A stretch of DNA of 64,000 bases from Cumulibacter soli (GTDB lineage: Bacteria > Actinomycetota > Actinomycetes > Mycobacteriales > Antricoccaceae): contig NZ_SMSG01000001.1 of NCBI RefSeq assembly GCF_004382795.1, positions 372,001-436,000 of the forward strand. The letters are read 5' to 3'. Below are positions 44,773-53,887 of the stretch, piece by piece (the first letter of the stretch is position 1; the number at the start of each line of letters is the position of its first letter). Under the pieces are notes generated by a model that worked only from the letters and a program-made list of their open reading frames with translations, was not told where the DNA came from and searched no databases. A program made the translations under genes and the position numbers.

Positions 44773-45906
44773 ATGGCACAGGTCAGCGGCACGTACGACC
44801 CGAAATTTCAGAGCGTCGCGGACACGCTCTCCGGACTCATCGACTCCGGGCAGGACGTCGGCGCCTCGGTCGCCATCGTGATCGAGGGCAAACCGATTGT
44901 CGATATCTGGGCCGGCTGGATGGATCAGGAAAAGACCCGGCCGTGGGAAAGGGACACGATCACCAACGTGTGGTCGACCACGAAGACCGTCTCGGCCCTC
45001 GCCGGTCTGATGCTCATCGATCGCGGTCTCATCCATGAAGACGATCCGGTCGCCAAGCACTGGCCTGAGTTCGCTGCCAACGGTAAAGAGAACGTCACCA
45101 TCGGACACGTCCTGTCCCACACCAGCGGCGTACCGGTATGGGAGAAGCCCATCACGCTCGAGGAGGTGTACGACTGGACGACCGCCACCGAAAAGTTGGC
45201 CGGCCAAGCGCCATGGTGGGAGCCGGGTACCGCCTCGGGTTACCAGGCGATGAACTACGGCCATTTCATCGGTGAGGTCGTGCGGCGGGTCACCGGAAAG
45301 CCATTAGCCCAATTCGTCGCCGAGGAAATCTCCGGCCCGTTGAATGCCGACTTCCAGATTGGCGCTGCACGGGCAGACTACGACCGGATCTCCCCGGTCA
45401 TCTCTCCTCCGCCACCGGAGCCCGTCCCTGGCCTCGACCCGAACAGTGTGATGGCTCGCGCGGCAGGCAGTCCGCTGATCAAAGCCGGATATTCAAAGGG
45501 GGACGCCTGGCGCGGGGCCGACATCAGCGCCGCGAATGGGCATACCAATGCCCGCGGAATCGCACGCGTGCAATCGGTCGTCTCCAACGGCGGCGAGGTC
45601 GATGGGGTCCGGTTGCTATCGCCCGACACGATCTCGCGGATCTTCCGCGAATACTCCAACGGCGACGATCTAGTCCTCGGACGTTGGGTGCGGTTCGGTC
45701 TCGGCTATGCACTACAGTCCAGCGACATTCCCTATATACCTCAGGAAGGCGTCGCATTCTGGGGCGGATGGGGCGGATCTCTCGTGGTCAACGATATCGA
45801 TCGCAAGAGCACTATCTCCTTCATGATGAACAAGATGAACGCCGGAACGCTAGGCAATCCCTCCTCGCAAGCGATCTTCGAGGCGGCGTACGACGCACTT
45901 AGCTAA
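44773..45906 (+). CDS. Serine hydrolase, class C beta-lactamase/esterase family
   Basis: 377 residues with the SxxK motif STTK (Ser68, Lys71) after the helix start, the YxN-type motif in YQAMNYGHF, and a C-terminal FWGGWGGS (KTG-box position). There is no signal peptide, which argues for a cytosolic esterase (EstB/LACTB-like) rather than a secreted beta-lactamase. Such enzymes in actinobacteria cleave ester or amide bonds of xenobiotics or lipids. A GAGAGG site lies before the ATG. The gene ends at a strong 14-bp terminator hairpin. Confidence 0.88.
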   Translation: MAQVSGTYDPKFQSVADTLSGLIDSGQDVGASVAIVIEGKPIVDIWAGWMDQEKTRPWERDTITNVWSTTKTVSALAGLMLIDRGLIHEDDPVAKHWPEFAANGKENVTIGHVLSHTSGVPVWEKPITLEEVYDWTTATEKLAGQAPWWEPGTASGYQAMNYGHFIGEVVRRVTGKPLAQFVAEEISGPLNADFQIGAARADYDRISPVISPPPPEPVPGLDPNSVMARAAGSPLIKAGYSKGDAWRGADISAANGHTNARGIARVQSVVSNGGEVDGVRLLSPDTISRIFREYSNGDDLVLGRWVRFGLGYALQSSDIPYIPQEGVAFWGGWGGSLVVNDIDRKSTISFMMNKMNAGTLGNPSSQAIFEAAYDALS

Positions 45907-45918
45907 CAGCCCCAGTCA

Positions 45919-45956
45919 CCCGCGTCCACTCCGATCTGGAGTGGACGCGGGCTTTG
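45919..45956 (+). terminator. Rho-independent terminator after the serine hydrolase
   Basis: Perfect 14-bp arms CCCGCGTCCACTCC (45919-45932) and GGAGTGGACGCGGG (45938-45951), loop GATCT, followed by CTTTGG. Confidence 0.85.
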
Positions 45957-46001
45957 GTTATATCTCGAATCGGGGAATCCAGCGCTGCCCGATTACCCGC
46001 C

Positions 46002-46027
46002 TGTGCACAACTTCGCGGTTATCCACA
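46002..46027. promoter_or_regulatory. Pair of DnaA-box-like sites in opposite orientation
   Basis: TTATCCACA (46019-46027) is a perfect DnaA box on the plus strand, and TGTGCACAA (46002-46010) is TTGTGCACA on the minus strand, fitting TTRTNCACA. They are eight bases apart and form an imperfect 11-bp inverted repeat with flanking bases. They lie 82 bases upstream of the surface protein gene. Whether DnaA binds is not known. Confidence 0.45.
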
Positions 46028-46109
46028 GAGCCCGCTCGACCCGCTGGCGCCAGACACGCCTCAGGCCTAGTTTCGCTGCACCAAACGAAACCAGCACTCA
46101 GGCGGTCCG

Positions 46110-47702
46110 ATGCGAATTCTTCGATCCATTCTCACCCTTGCCGCGGCATGCGCTTGTGCGCTGCTCCCCACGGCAGCATTCGCCGAGCCCAACGATGATC
46201 CCCCAACGTTCATCGCCGGCGACATCGAAGCCGAGGGGCTGCAACTGAAGCTGCCGGGCCAACCCGCCTTCGGCACGTTCACCTACGCCGCAACGTCCGC
46301 GGACGGAGAGCACATCACCGGATACTGCATCGATCTCGATGCGAACTATCACCCCGGCGCCGCCCTCACCGAGTCCGACTGGTCCACACCGTCGGCGATT
46401 ACGCAGCACGCAGACAAGATCAACTGGCTACTGCATCAAAGCTATCCATTCGTCCCGCTCGCGCAGATCTGGCCGGGCGCCGGATTCAACAACGGGCTCT
46501 CGGAAGCTGAGGCAGTGACAGCGACGCAGGCGGCCGTGTGGCACTACTCGAACGGGCTCGACCTCACCGAAGCGCACATCGTCGGCACGGCGACCGAACG
46601 CCAAGACGTGCTGGCGCTCTACGGGCACCTCACGGGTCCAGCGAACACCGGCCAACCACAGATACCAACCGGCACACTGTCGCTCACCGCTGATGGCACC
46701 GGCGGTGTTTCCGGCACCTTGATCGGGCCGGTCACCCTCGATGCGTCAGAACCGACCACGCTCACCCTCGACGGTCCGCCCGGCGGCGTAGAACTTGTCG
46801 ATGCCGACGGCGCACCGCTGGACACCGAGACGATGGCGACCGATTTCTACCTCGATGTCCCGCTCGACACCCCTGCCGGGTCGGTGATGGTCACCGCCAG
46901 CGCAACCACACACGCGCAGACCAGCAGGCTATTCATGCCGACCGGCGCGCAGCCGGCTACCCAACCGCTCGTGGCCGCATCACTGACCAGTTATCCCATG
47001 CATGCCACGATCACGATTCCGTGGACGCCAGCGCCCGCATTGATCACCAGCGCGACCGACGCGGAGGACGGAGACCAGCGGGTGCGCCCGGGAGGAACGG
47101 TGCACGATCAGGTTGCATACAGCGATTTTGTCCCAGGCACCGAATACACCCTGGTCGGCGAACTCATCGACGTCGACACCGGTGAATCGACCGGCGCCAG
47201 CGGATCAACTACGTTCACGCCGACATCAGAGGCTGGTTCGACGCAGGTCACGATCCCGGTACCGCACGATGCCGTCCCGGGCACACAGTTGGTCGTGTTC
47301 GAGCGGGCATACGACGCCGAAGGCAACCTGGTCGCCGAACATACCGACATCGCAGCCGTCTCCCAAACGGTCACGATTGACACTCCGCTGCCTGTACCGC
47401 CCCCGGACTCTCCGGCGCCCGTCACGCCCGAGTCCGTCACACCTGAGCCCGTCACACCGGAGCCAGTCACACCGGAGCCAGTCGCGCCGCAACCGGACAC
47501 CGGCGAGCAAGTCACACCCGAGCCAGTCCTACCTGAACCGGCCGCGGTGATCGAACACGGCACGGATACGGCTGTCGAGATGAGCGCCGAGGAAGATCAA
47601 CTCGCCGAGACCGGCACAAGCCTCGGCCCCTGGATCCTGCTATCGGGCACCGCGCTGCTGGTAGGTGCCGGCACGATGGTGCTGGCCCGGCGCGCCCGAT
47701 GA
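46110..47702 (+). CDS. LPXTG-type surface protein with thioester (TED) and VaFE domains
   Basis: 530 residues. Signal peptide about 1-25 (ends TAAFAEP). Then a thioester domain: Cys73 in TGYCIDLD and Gln140 in ATQAAVW are the residues that form the internal Cys-Gln thioester in Gram-positive adhesins, which can bond covalently to host or surface amines. A VaFE isopeptide-type domain spans about 313-423 (SATDAEDGDQ, DQVAYSDFVPGTEYTLVGEL, LVVFERAYD, then QTVTID). Next is a Pro-rich stalk with TPEPV repeats (about 428-478). It ends with sortase signal LAETG (498-502), a membrane helix and RRAR. It should be anchored to the cell wall, stalk outward. No sortase is in the window. A DnaA-box-like pair lies upstream. 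Confidence 0.88.
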   Translation: MRILRSILTLAAACACALLPTAAFAEPNDDPPTFIAGDIEAEGLQLKLPGQPAFGTFTYAATSADGEHITGYCIDLDANYHPGAALTESDWSTPSAITQHADKINWLLHQSYPFVPLAQIWPGAGFNNGLSEAEAVTATQAAVWHYSNGLDLTEAHIVGTATERQDVLALYGHLTGPANTGQPQIPTGTLSLTADGTGGVSGTLIGPVTLDASEPTTLTLDGPPGGVELVDADGAPLDTETMATDFYLDVPLDTPAGSVMVTASATTHAQTSRLFMPTGAQPATQPLVAASLTSYPMHATITIPWTPAPALITSATDAEDGDQRVRPGGTVHDQVAYSDFVPGTEYTLVGELIDVDTGESTGASGSTTFTPTSEAGSTQVTIPVPHDAVPGTQLVVFERAYDAEGNLVAEHTDIAAVSQTVTIDTPLPVPPPDSPAPVTPESVTPEPVTPEPVTPEPVAPQPDTGEQVTPEPVLPEPAAVIEHGTDTAVEMSAEEDQLAETGTSLGPWILLSGTALLVGAGTMVLARRAR

Positions 47703-47762
47703 TGACGACGCGCGCGGTCATGCGGCACAGTGGAAGGCTCACCGAAGAACCGAGGAGCCGCC

Positions 47763-48269
47763 ATGACCGACGCACCCGAGACCGCCTTCACGCCGGAGGC
47801 GCATCGATTCGCAGAATCGAGTTATTTCGAGGATCTATCCCTCGGCCAGCGATTCTACATACCCTCGCGCACGCAGACCCCGGCGTTATTCAGCGCCTTT
47901 CAACTCGCCAGCGGCGACAATCATCCGATCCACTACGACCGCCCGTACTGCCAGGCGCGCGGTCACCGTGACATGCTCGCGCACGGACTGCAGGTCGCGA
48001 TCCAGGCAGCGGCAGGCGCTGGCGTGTTCCCGCATGTCCTAGGCGACTCATTGATCGCATTCATCGAGCAGTCCTCGAAATTCCGCGCACCGGTGTACGC
48101 CGAAGACACCCTGTACCCGATGTTGGAAATCACCGCGTTGGAGCCCGGACGTACGACCGGCGTAGTGGTTGTTGCGGTCACCATCCACAACCAAGACGGC
48201 GTCCTAGTCATGGATGGTGAGCACAAGTACCTCGTGCGCCGTCGGCCCGACGCAGCTGCCGGCGACTAG
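47763..48269 (+). CDS. MaoC-family (R)-hydratase
   Basis: 168 residues with a single hotdog domain: YFEDLSLGQRFYIPSRTQTP and the catalytic stretch LASGDNHPIHYDRPYCQARG (Asp52 and His57 in the hydratase motif). It hydrates trans-enoyl-CoA or related thioesters. The ATG at 47763 is preferred to 47730, which has no ribosome site. It follows the surface adhesin by 60 bases but is probably unrelated to it. Tail-to-tail with an MFS gene, overlapping it by four bases. Confidence 0.85.
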   Translation: MTDAPETAFTPEAHRFAESSYFEDLSLGQRFYIPSRTQTPALFSAFQLASGDNHPIHYDRPYCQARGHRDMLAHGLQVAIQAAAGAGVFPHVLGDSLIAFIEQSSKFRAPVYAEDTLYPMLEITALEPGRTTGVVVVAVTIHNQDGVLVMDGEHKYLVRRRPDAAAGD

Positions 48270-49714
48270 ACCTCCAACATCGCGCCGGTCTTGGCGTCGT
48301 GTCGTCGCAACGCCCTCGTCAGGGGGAGCACGATGACCACGGCGACTGCCGACAGCACGCCCACCACGGCCATCCCGCTCAACGGTGATCCGGTCACGCC
48401 TTCGGAGATGCCGAACAGGTACGGGCCGACAAACCCCCCGACGAGTCCGATCGTGTTCACCAGCGCCAGACCCGCGGCGGCCTGCGCGCCGAGCACGCGC
48501 CCCATCGCCAACGACCAGTACAACGGCTGCACGCCGGTGATACAGAACCCCATGACGACCAGCAGGATCATCTGGATGACCGCGTTATCGATGGTCAAGA
48601 AGGGGACGGTGAGCACCGCCAGCACAACGGTGAGCACCACGATGATCGCTGCAGGGCGGTTGATCCGGGTGTTGATCCGCGGTACGACGATCGCGCCGAC
48701 GAACGACCCGATGTATGCCACGGCGGAGACAAGGCCGATCACAAACGACCCGTCGACGCCCATTGACTCGACGATCGACGGCACGAAGAACACCACGCCG
48801 TACGTGACGATTTGGTTGATGAAGTAGATCGCCGCAATAAGCAGCAGGAAAGGCTGCCTGCTCACGGTGCGCAGGATCATGCCGACGCTCTCGCCCGACC
48901 CATCGTCCGGTGGGGCGACCCGCGCCAACACGATCGCCTTTTCCTCCTCGTCCAGGAACCGGGCATCACGCGGTCCGTTCGGTAGCCGGAACAGGATGTA
49001 GATGCCGATGAGCACCGGCGGGATGCCCTCGATCAGGAACATCCATTGCCAGCCGTGTAGACCCCCAGCGCCGTCGAGCAGCATCAGTCCACCGCCGATG
49101 GGGTTTGCGATCATCAACGCGGCGACCGCCGCGAGCAGGACGATGCCCACCGCCTTCGCGCGATCCTTCTGTGCGAACCAAACAGTGATCAGGTACATGA
49201 TCCCGGGGAACAGACCCGCTTCGGCCGCACCAAGCAGCATCCGCAGCACATAGAAAGAAACCGGGCCGCTGACGAACATCATCGCTGACGAAATCAGTCC
49301 CCAAGTGATCGCGATCCGCGCGATCCACACTCGCGCGCCAATCTTGTGCAGCATGAGGTTGCTAGGGACTTCCAGCAGCGCATAGGTGATGAAAAACAGT
49401 CCGGCGCCCAGACCGTATGCGGTCGCGCTGAGGCCGACGTCTACTTCCATCCGCTCTTTCGCCAGACCCACGTTGGTCCGATCGACGAACGCCATGAAGT
49501 AGGCGAAGAGCAGGATCGGCATCAGGTACCGGAAGATCTTCCTGGTGGCCTGTCGGTGCTTGGCGTCGTACTTCGCGTCCGTGTACTGCTCACCGGCCAC
49601 GTCAGCAGGCACGCTCACCGACGACGTCTGCCTGGACCTTGGTGCCGCATCGCATGGCGGGCCGCTTGCAGGTATTGATTCGCCGGACTCCACGTTCGGT
49701 TGTGCGTCGCGCAT
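48266..49714 (-). CDS. MFS transporter, anion:cation symporter (ACS) type
   Basis: 482 residues. A long polar N-terminus (about 60 residues) is followed by IFRYLMPILLFAYFMAFVDRTNVGLAKERM, a classic ACS-family start. Next come GLGAGLFFITYALLEVPSNLMLHKIGARVWIARI and GAAEAGLFPGIMYLITVWF, also family hallmarks. ACS members import organic anions such as phthalate, tartrate, hydroxybenzoate or sugars acids. It converges on the MaoC gene with a four-base overlap. Substrate unknown, likely an aromatic or dicarboxylic acid. Confidence 0.88.
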   Translation of the reverse strand: MRDAQPNVESGESIPASGPPCDAAPRSRQTSSVSVPADVAGEQYTDAKYDAKHRQATRKIFRYLMPILLFAYFMAFVDRTNVGLAKERMEVDVGLSATAYGLGAGLFFITYALLEVPSNLMLHKIGARVWIARIAITWGLISSAMMFVSGPVSFYVLRMLLGAAEAGLFPGIMYLITVWFAQKDRAKAVGIVLLAAVAALMIANPIGGGLMLLDGAGGLHGWQWMFLIEGIPPVLIGIYILFRLPNGPRDARFLDEEEKAIVLARVAPPDDGSGESVGMILRTVSRQPFLLLIAAIYFINQIVTYGVVFFVPSIVESMGVDGSFVIGLVSAVAYIGSFVGAIVVPRINTRINRPAAIIVVLTVVLAVLTVPFLTIDNAVIQMILLVVMGFCITGVQPLYWSLAMGRVLGAQAAAGLALVNTIGLVGGFVGPYLFGISEGVTGSPLSGMAVVGVLSAVAVVIVLPLTRALRRHDAKTGAMLEV

Positions 49715-49955
49715 TCGTCAGCGCCCCTTTCGGACGAGCTTCGGTAGGCACCGTCCTTCCGTCGTGCGTGGGAGCCTAGCCAGCAGCCCGATCTGGTCGT
49801 GTGACCACGAACACAACCGCGGCAGCGTGTCTGAGCAGCCACGATCAGACGGCGGCTCCTGAGCAGAATCTGGGACAATGAACCCAACCCCGCGATGAGC
49901 GAACACGAGGTGTGTCCAGCCCTCCGCGGTGCTAGCAGGAGGAGCGGCGACAGGT

Positions 49956-50390
49956 ATGCCAGGAACGACCGACCCAACAGTGAGCATCATCGGCACGAAG
50001 ACCCGTCGCTCGTTCATGGTTGGCACCACCGCGCTCGCGGCAACGGCGGCACTTGCCGCATGCACCCAGCAGGGCGGCGGACCCAAACGCGATGAGCTCA
50101 AACCAGGCGAGCTGATCGGCAATCTCGATCAGGTCGCCCTCGGTAACGGGAAGGTATTTCCGGAGGCCAGCGTCGTCGTCACCCAACCCAGTGAGGGCGA
50201 GTACGTGGCGCTATCGGCGATCTGCACGCATCAGTCCTGCACGTTGCGCGAGGTCAATAGCGGCGAAATCTACTGCGGATGCCACGGATCAAAGTTCGAC
50301 CTGCAAGGCAAGGTTCTGCAAGGTCCCGCGACCGAGGATCTGCCTTCGGCCGAGATCGAAATCAAGGACGGAAAGATCTACGCCGCCTGA
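49956..50390 (+). CDS. Tat-exported Rieske (2Fe-2S) lipoprotein
   Basis: 144 residues. The N-terminus has twin arginine (17-18) with a hydrophobic run and LAAC lipobox (Cys36), so it is probably a Tat-exported lipoprotein facing outside. The Rieske motifs are complete: Cys90-Thr-His92 with Cys95, and Cys107-Gly-Cys109-His110. It should hold a 2Fe-2S cluster and pass electrons in a respiratory or reductase chain. The start at 49956 has an AGGAGGAG site about 11 bases upstream; a GTG at 49929 is the alternative. It is a single gene convergent with ligD. Partner unknown. Confidence 0.9.
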   Translation: MPGTTDPTVSIIGTKTRRSFMVGTTALAATAALAACTQQGGGPKRDELKPGELIGNLDQVALGNGKVFPEASVVVTQPSEGEYVALSAICTHQSCTLREVNSGEIYCGCHGSKFDLQGKVLQGPATEDLPSAEIEIKDGKIYAA

Positions 50391-50436
50391 CCCCCCAGCG
50401 CCCGCGAGAGCGCGTCCCGCAACGGCGCGCCCTGCG

Positions 50437-52392
50437 TCAGCCGTCATCCTCGATGCGGACCTCGGCGGCATTCTTGTCCGGCCGCCAGCCCTTCCACACC
50501 GCGTGCCGCAACCGCCGTGAATCGGTCCAGTGCGCATAATCCACTTCGCCGACATAGACCGGATCGACCCACCGCACACCCTCAGAATCAGCGAGCGGTA
50601 CGCCGTCGACCTGCGGCCGCGGCACCTCGATCTCACCGAGCCTGGCTAGCGCGTCGACCAGTGCGCGATCCGTAAAGCCGCTACCTACTTTGCCGACATA
50701 GGTCAGTTCCCCCTCGATCGGAACTGCCAGCAGCAAGGACCCCACCGTTGCCTTGCGGTTACCGCGACCGGGTAGCCACCCGATAACAACGACCTCCTGG
50801 CTACGGACGTGCTTGATTTTCACCCAGGAAATTGACCGCTCTCCGGGGAGGTACTTGCTCTCCACTCGCTTCGCGACGATTCCCTCCAGTTGCAACGACC
50901 GACTGGTAGCCAACGCGTCTTCGATCGAGCCGCCCAACACGGGCGGAACGTGCACCGCAGGCGTATCAGTGATCACCGCTTCGAGCGCCGCGCGTCGCTG
51001 CGTGTAGGGATGATTCAGCGTCGACACCCCATCGATTTCCAGCAGGTCGAACAACATCAGTTGTAGCGTCCCGGCGCCGTCCTGCAGCAGGTCGAACCGC
51101 GGTCGCCCGCGCTCATCTACCGCGACGATCTCGCCGTCCAGCACGCATGACTCAACGCCAATCGCCGATGTTGCAGCCTGAAGCTCGGCGAATTTGTCAG
51201 TCAGATCGATACCGTTGCGGCTCGTCAGGGTAATTTTCCCGTCGCGTAGCCGCACCACGGCACGATATCCGTCCCACTTGACCTCATAGGCCCAATCCTC
51301 CCCGCGCACCTGTGCGGGGGTCCCGGTCCGCGCCTGCATCGGACGCAGTTCACCGGATGAAGCCGCCGCGCGTGTACCAAACCACCGCGGGCGCTGCGCG
51401 GTCGTGCGGACATTCTCGGGCGACGGCGCCAATTCCAGCATCGGGTCACCATCAGAGTCGAGCCGTTCGATCACCTCGTACAGTTCCAGTTGCCGCAGAC
51501 CGGGAACGATCTCCTCCCACCGCCGCGGGCACGCGACCTGCGGGCGCTGAGTTCCACGTAGCGAGTACGGCGCGACGGTCGTCTTTGCCGCGTTGTTCTG
51601 TGACCAGTCCAGCAGCACCTTTCCACCGCGAAGGGATTTCTTCATATCGCTGACAATCAGCTTGGGGTGGTCTGCCTCCAGAGCTAACGCCAACGTGTGC
51701 GCGAAGGAGGACGCCTGCTCGGAGGTCTGCGCCCCATCGAGTTGCGCGTACAAATGGATCCCCTTACTTCCCGAGGTCACCGGAACGCTGGGCAGTCCGA
51801 CTTCATCAAGGATCGCCCGGCACAGCAGCGCGACCTCCACGCACGCGTCCAGGTCAGCCCCGGGCCCCGGATCGAGGTCCAGCACCAGCCGGTCCGGATT
51901 TGCTGGTACCCAGCCGGATTCCGGCCCAGCGCCCGCACCGGACCGAGGCTCGGCGCCGACACCGGATCCAGACTCAGGGCCGGCGCCGGATTCTGAATCG
52001 ACGAAGGACCACTGCGGCACGTGCAGTTCCAACGCACCCATCTGGGCGCACCACACGACGGTTGATGCATCGTTGAGCAGCGGGTAGGTGACGCCGCGGT
52101 CCGAATGCTGCATTTCCACCCGTTGCACCCACTTGGGAACGCCACTGCCGAGATTCTTTTCGAAGAACACCTTGCCCGGCGTAGCGTGCGTCCCTACTCC
52201 GTCGACGTAGCGCTTGCGCGTGGCCGGACGCATCCGTGCGTGCCGCACGAGATGGGGCGCTACCGCGGCGTAGTACGACAGCACCTCCTGCTTCGTCGTG
52301 CCGGCCAGCGGGTACATGACCTTGTGCAAGCTGGTCAGGCGCAGGGTCCGTCCGTCGATCACGGTTGCTGCGGGATCACTGTTGCTGGCCAT
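50437..52392 (-). CDS. ligD: LigD-type ATP-dependent DNA ligase with polymerase domain, no nuclease domain
   Basis: 651 residues: a primase-like polymerase domain (about 1-325) with metal site DLDPG (172-176) and TSGSKGIHLY, and an ATP-dependent ligase domain (about 355-651) with the nucleotide Lys372 in VKWDGYR and DGEIVAVDERGRPRF. The phosphoesterase domain of mycobacterial LigD is absent, and the order is Pol-Lig. It joins broken DNA ends with Ku, whose gene is divergent 61 bases away. A low-complexity Gly/Glu/Ser/Pro insert (SESGAGPESG then repeats, 133-160) interrupts the polymerase domain just before the catalytic DLDPG. Start at 52392 by the family N-terminus. Confidence 0.9.
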   Translation of the reverse strand: MASNSDPAATVIDGRTLRLTSLHKVMYPLAGTTKQEVLSYYAAVAPHLVRHARMRPATRKRYVDGVGTHATPGKVFFEKNLGSGVPKWVQRVEMQHSDRGVTYPLLNDASTVVWCAQMGALELHVPQWSFVDSESGAGPESGSGVGAEPRSGAGAGPESGWVPANPDRLVLDLDPGPGADLDACVEVALLCRAILDEVGLPSVPVTSGSKGIHLYAQLDGAQTSEQASSFAHTLALALEADHPKLIVSDMKKSLRGGKVLLDWSQNNAAKTTVAPYSLRGTQRPQVACPRRWEEIVPGLRQLELYEVIERLDSDGDPMLELAPSPENVRTTAQRPRWFGTRAAASSGELRPMQARTGTPAQVRGEDWAYEVKWDGYRAVVRLRDGKITLTSRNGIDLTDKFAELQAATSAIGVESCVLDGEIVAVDERGRPRFDLLQDGAGTLQLMLFDLLEIDGVSTLNHPYTQRRAALEAVITDTPAVHVPPVLGGSIEDALATSRSLQLEGIVAKRVESKYLPGERSISWVKIKHVRSQEVVVIGWLPGRGNRKATVGSLLLAVPIEGELTYVGKVGSGFTDRALVDALARLGEIEVPRPQVDGVPLADSEGVRWVDPVYVGEVDYAHWTDSRRLRHAVWKGWRPDKNAAEVRIEDDG

Positions 52393-52453
52393 AACATCAA
52401 GTCTGACGGCAAAATGTGTCGAACGGTGCGCCAATCAGGAAGTGAGCGGACTC

Positions 52454-53272
52454 ATGAGGTCGATCTGGAAGGGCGCGATCGCGTTCGGACTGGTCAATGT
52501 GCCAGTCAAGTTGTACTCGGCGACGCAGAGTCACGATGCGCCGCTTCATCAGGTGCACGACGAGGACGGCGGGCGGATCCGCTACCAGCGGCGCTGCGAG
52601 CGCTGCGGCGAGATCGTCGAGTACCGCAATATCGCCAAGGCGTTCGTGGACGGCGACTCGACGATCATGCTGACCGACGAGGACCTCTCGACGCTGCCAT
52701 CGGAGAAAAGCCACGAGATCGAGGTTGTCGAGTTCGTGCCGCGCGAGCAGGTACCGCTGGAGCTCTACGCATCGACGTACTACTTGGAACCGGATTCGAA
52801 ATCGCCCAAGGCATACGTGTTACTGCGTCAGACCCTGCAGGACACCGACCGGATGGCGATCGTGAAGTTCGCGATGCGCCAACGCACCCGCCTCGCTGCC
52901 TTGCGCGTCAGTGGCGACGTGCTCGTGATGCAGACCTTGCTGTGGCCAGACGAGGTGCGCGAGCCAGCTTTCGACGTGCTCGACACCGAGATCAAGGTCA
53001 GTGACCTCGAACTACAAATGGCCGCGCAGTTGGTGGAGTCACTGGCAACCGACTTCGAGCCGGACAATTTCACCGACGAGTACCAGGAACAGCTACAGCA
53101 GCTGATCCAGGCCAAGATCGAGCAGGGCGACACGTTCGATACGGAGGCGACGTTCGGCGAGCAACCCGCCGCCGAGGGCGAGGTCATCGACCTGATGGAG
53201 GCGCTACGCCGCTCCATCGACTCCAAGCGCGCCGCGGCCCAGGCCGACCCCCAACAGAACGTTGGCTCGTAA
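52454..53272 (+). CDS. ku: Ku protein, non-homologous end joining
   Basis: 272 residues: MRSIWKGAIAFGLVNVPVKLYSATQ is the bacterial Ku signature, then the CERCGE zinc-finger-like pair and the ring-forming core (VPLELYASTYYLEPD), with a C-terminal tail (EVIDLMEALRRSIDSKRAA) that recruits LigD. It binds DNA ends as a homodimer and directs the ligase. The ATG at 52454 fits the family N-terminus; upstream residues are noncoding. It is divergent from ligD, so both are likely controlled together from a 61-bp region. Confidence 0.95.
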   Translation: MRSIWKGAIAFGLVNVPVKLYSATQSHDAPLHQVHDEDGGRIRYQRRCERCGEIVEYRNIAKAFVDGDSTIMLTDEDLSTLPSEKSHEIEVVEFVPREQVPLELYASTYYLEPDSKSPKAYVLLRQTLQDTDRMAIVKFAMRQRTRLAALRVSGDVLVMQTLLWPDEVREPAFDVLDTEIKVSDLELQMAAQLVESLATDFEPDNFTDEYQEQLQQLIQAKIEQGDTFDTEATFGEQPAAEGEVIDLMEALRRSIDSKRAAAQADPQQNVGS

Positions 53273-53293
53273 CTTCCGGTTGGCGCGGTTCGC

Positions 53294-53887
53294 CTAGACG
53301 GACGCCTCCACGCTGCACCTACCCGCCTCAGCGGTGAGGTTCAACATGCTCAGATGCGCGTGCACTAAGGCGTCGCCGTACTGCTGCTCGCTCTGCTCAT
53401 CGGCGCCGGACAGCTGCGCGAACCGCATCGAGGCGCCGGTAACCAGTTCGGCGATCATCCGCGGCGGCAGGTGCGGCATGGCCAGGCCGGCTTCCACCAG
53501 CGAGACCATGAACTTCTCGTGCCGACGGTTCGTACGCCGATGAATCTGGTCCAGCAGTCGCTCGTACGCCGGATCACCCAGTGCCTGATGCTCGATCACC
53601 ACGAGGACGCCGTAGTGCCGCACGAACTCACGTAGGTACTGCCGCAGGGTGAGTTCGAACGTTTCCGCAGGCGTGTCACCCGCGAGCTCCTGCAGCGACA
53701 GGAAGTGATCGCGCACCGCCCCGGCCACGCCGGCCAGGACATCGTCCTTCGAGGAAAAGTACGCGTACACGGTTGGTCGCGTGACTCCCGCGGCCTCGGC
53801 GATGTCGGCCATCGTCGTATCGGCGTACCCCTTGCGAGCGAAGACCGCCTCCGCTGCCTGTAGCAACTGCTCATGTCGCGGCGTCAT
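53294..53887 (-). CDS. TetR-family transcriptional regulator
   Basis: 197 residues. N-terminal HTH: EQLLQAAEAVFARKGYADTTMADIAEAAGVTRPTVYAYFSSKDDVLAGV (in pieces), then a helical ligand domain. The ATG overlaps the stop of the upstream carboxylase gene (ATGA), so it is translated from the same transcript and may regulate it. A GTG three codons earlier is possible. A nested palindrome upstream of the carboxylase (57118-57154) is a plausible operator. Ligand probably an acyl-CoA or related metabolite, by context. Confidence 0.88.
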   Translation of the reverse strand: MTPRHEQLLQAAEAVFARKGYADTTMADIAEAAGVTRPTVYAYFSSKDDVLAGVAGAVRDHFLSLQELAGDTPAETFELTLRQYLREFVRHYGVLVVIEHQALGDPAYERLLDQIHRRTNRRHEKFMVSLVEAGLAMPHLPPRMIAELVTGASMRFAQLSGADEQSEQQYGDALVHAHLSMLNLTAEAGRCSVEASV

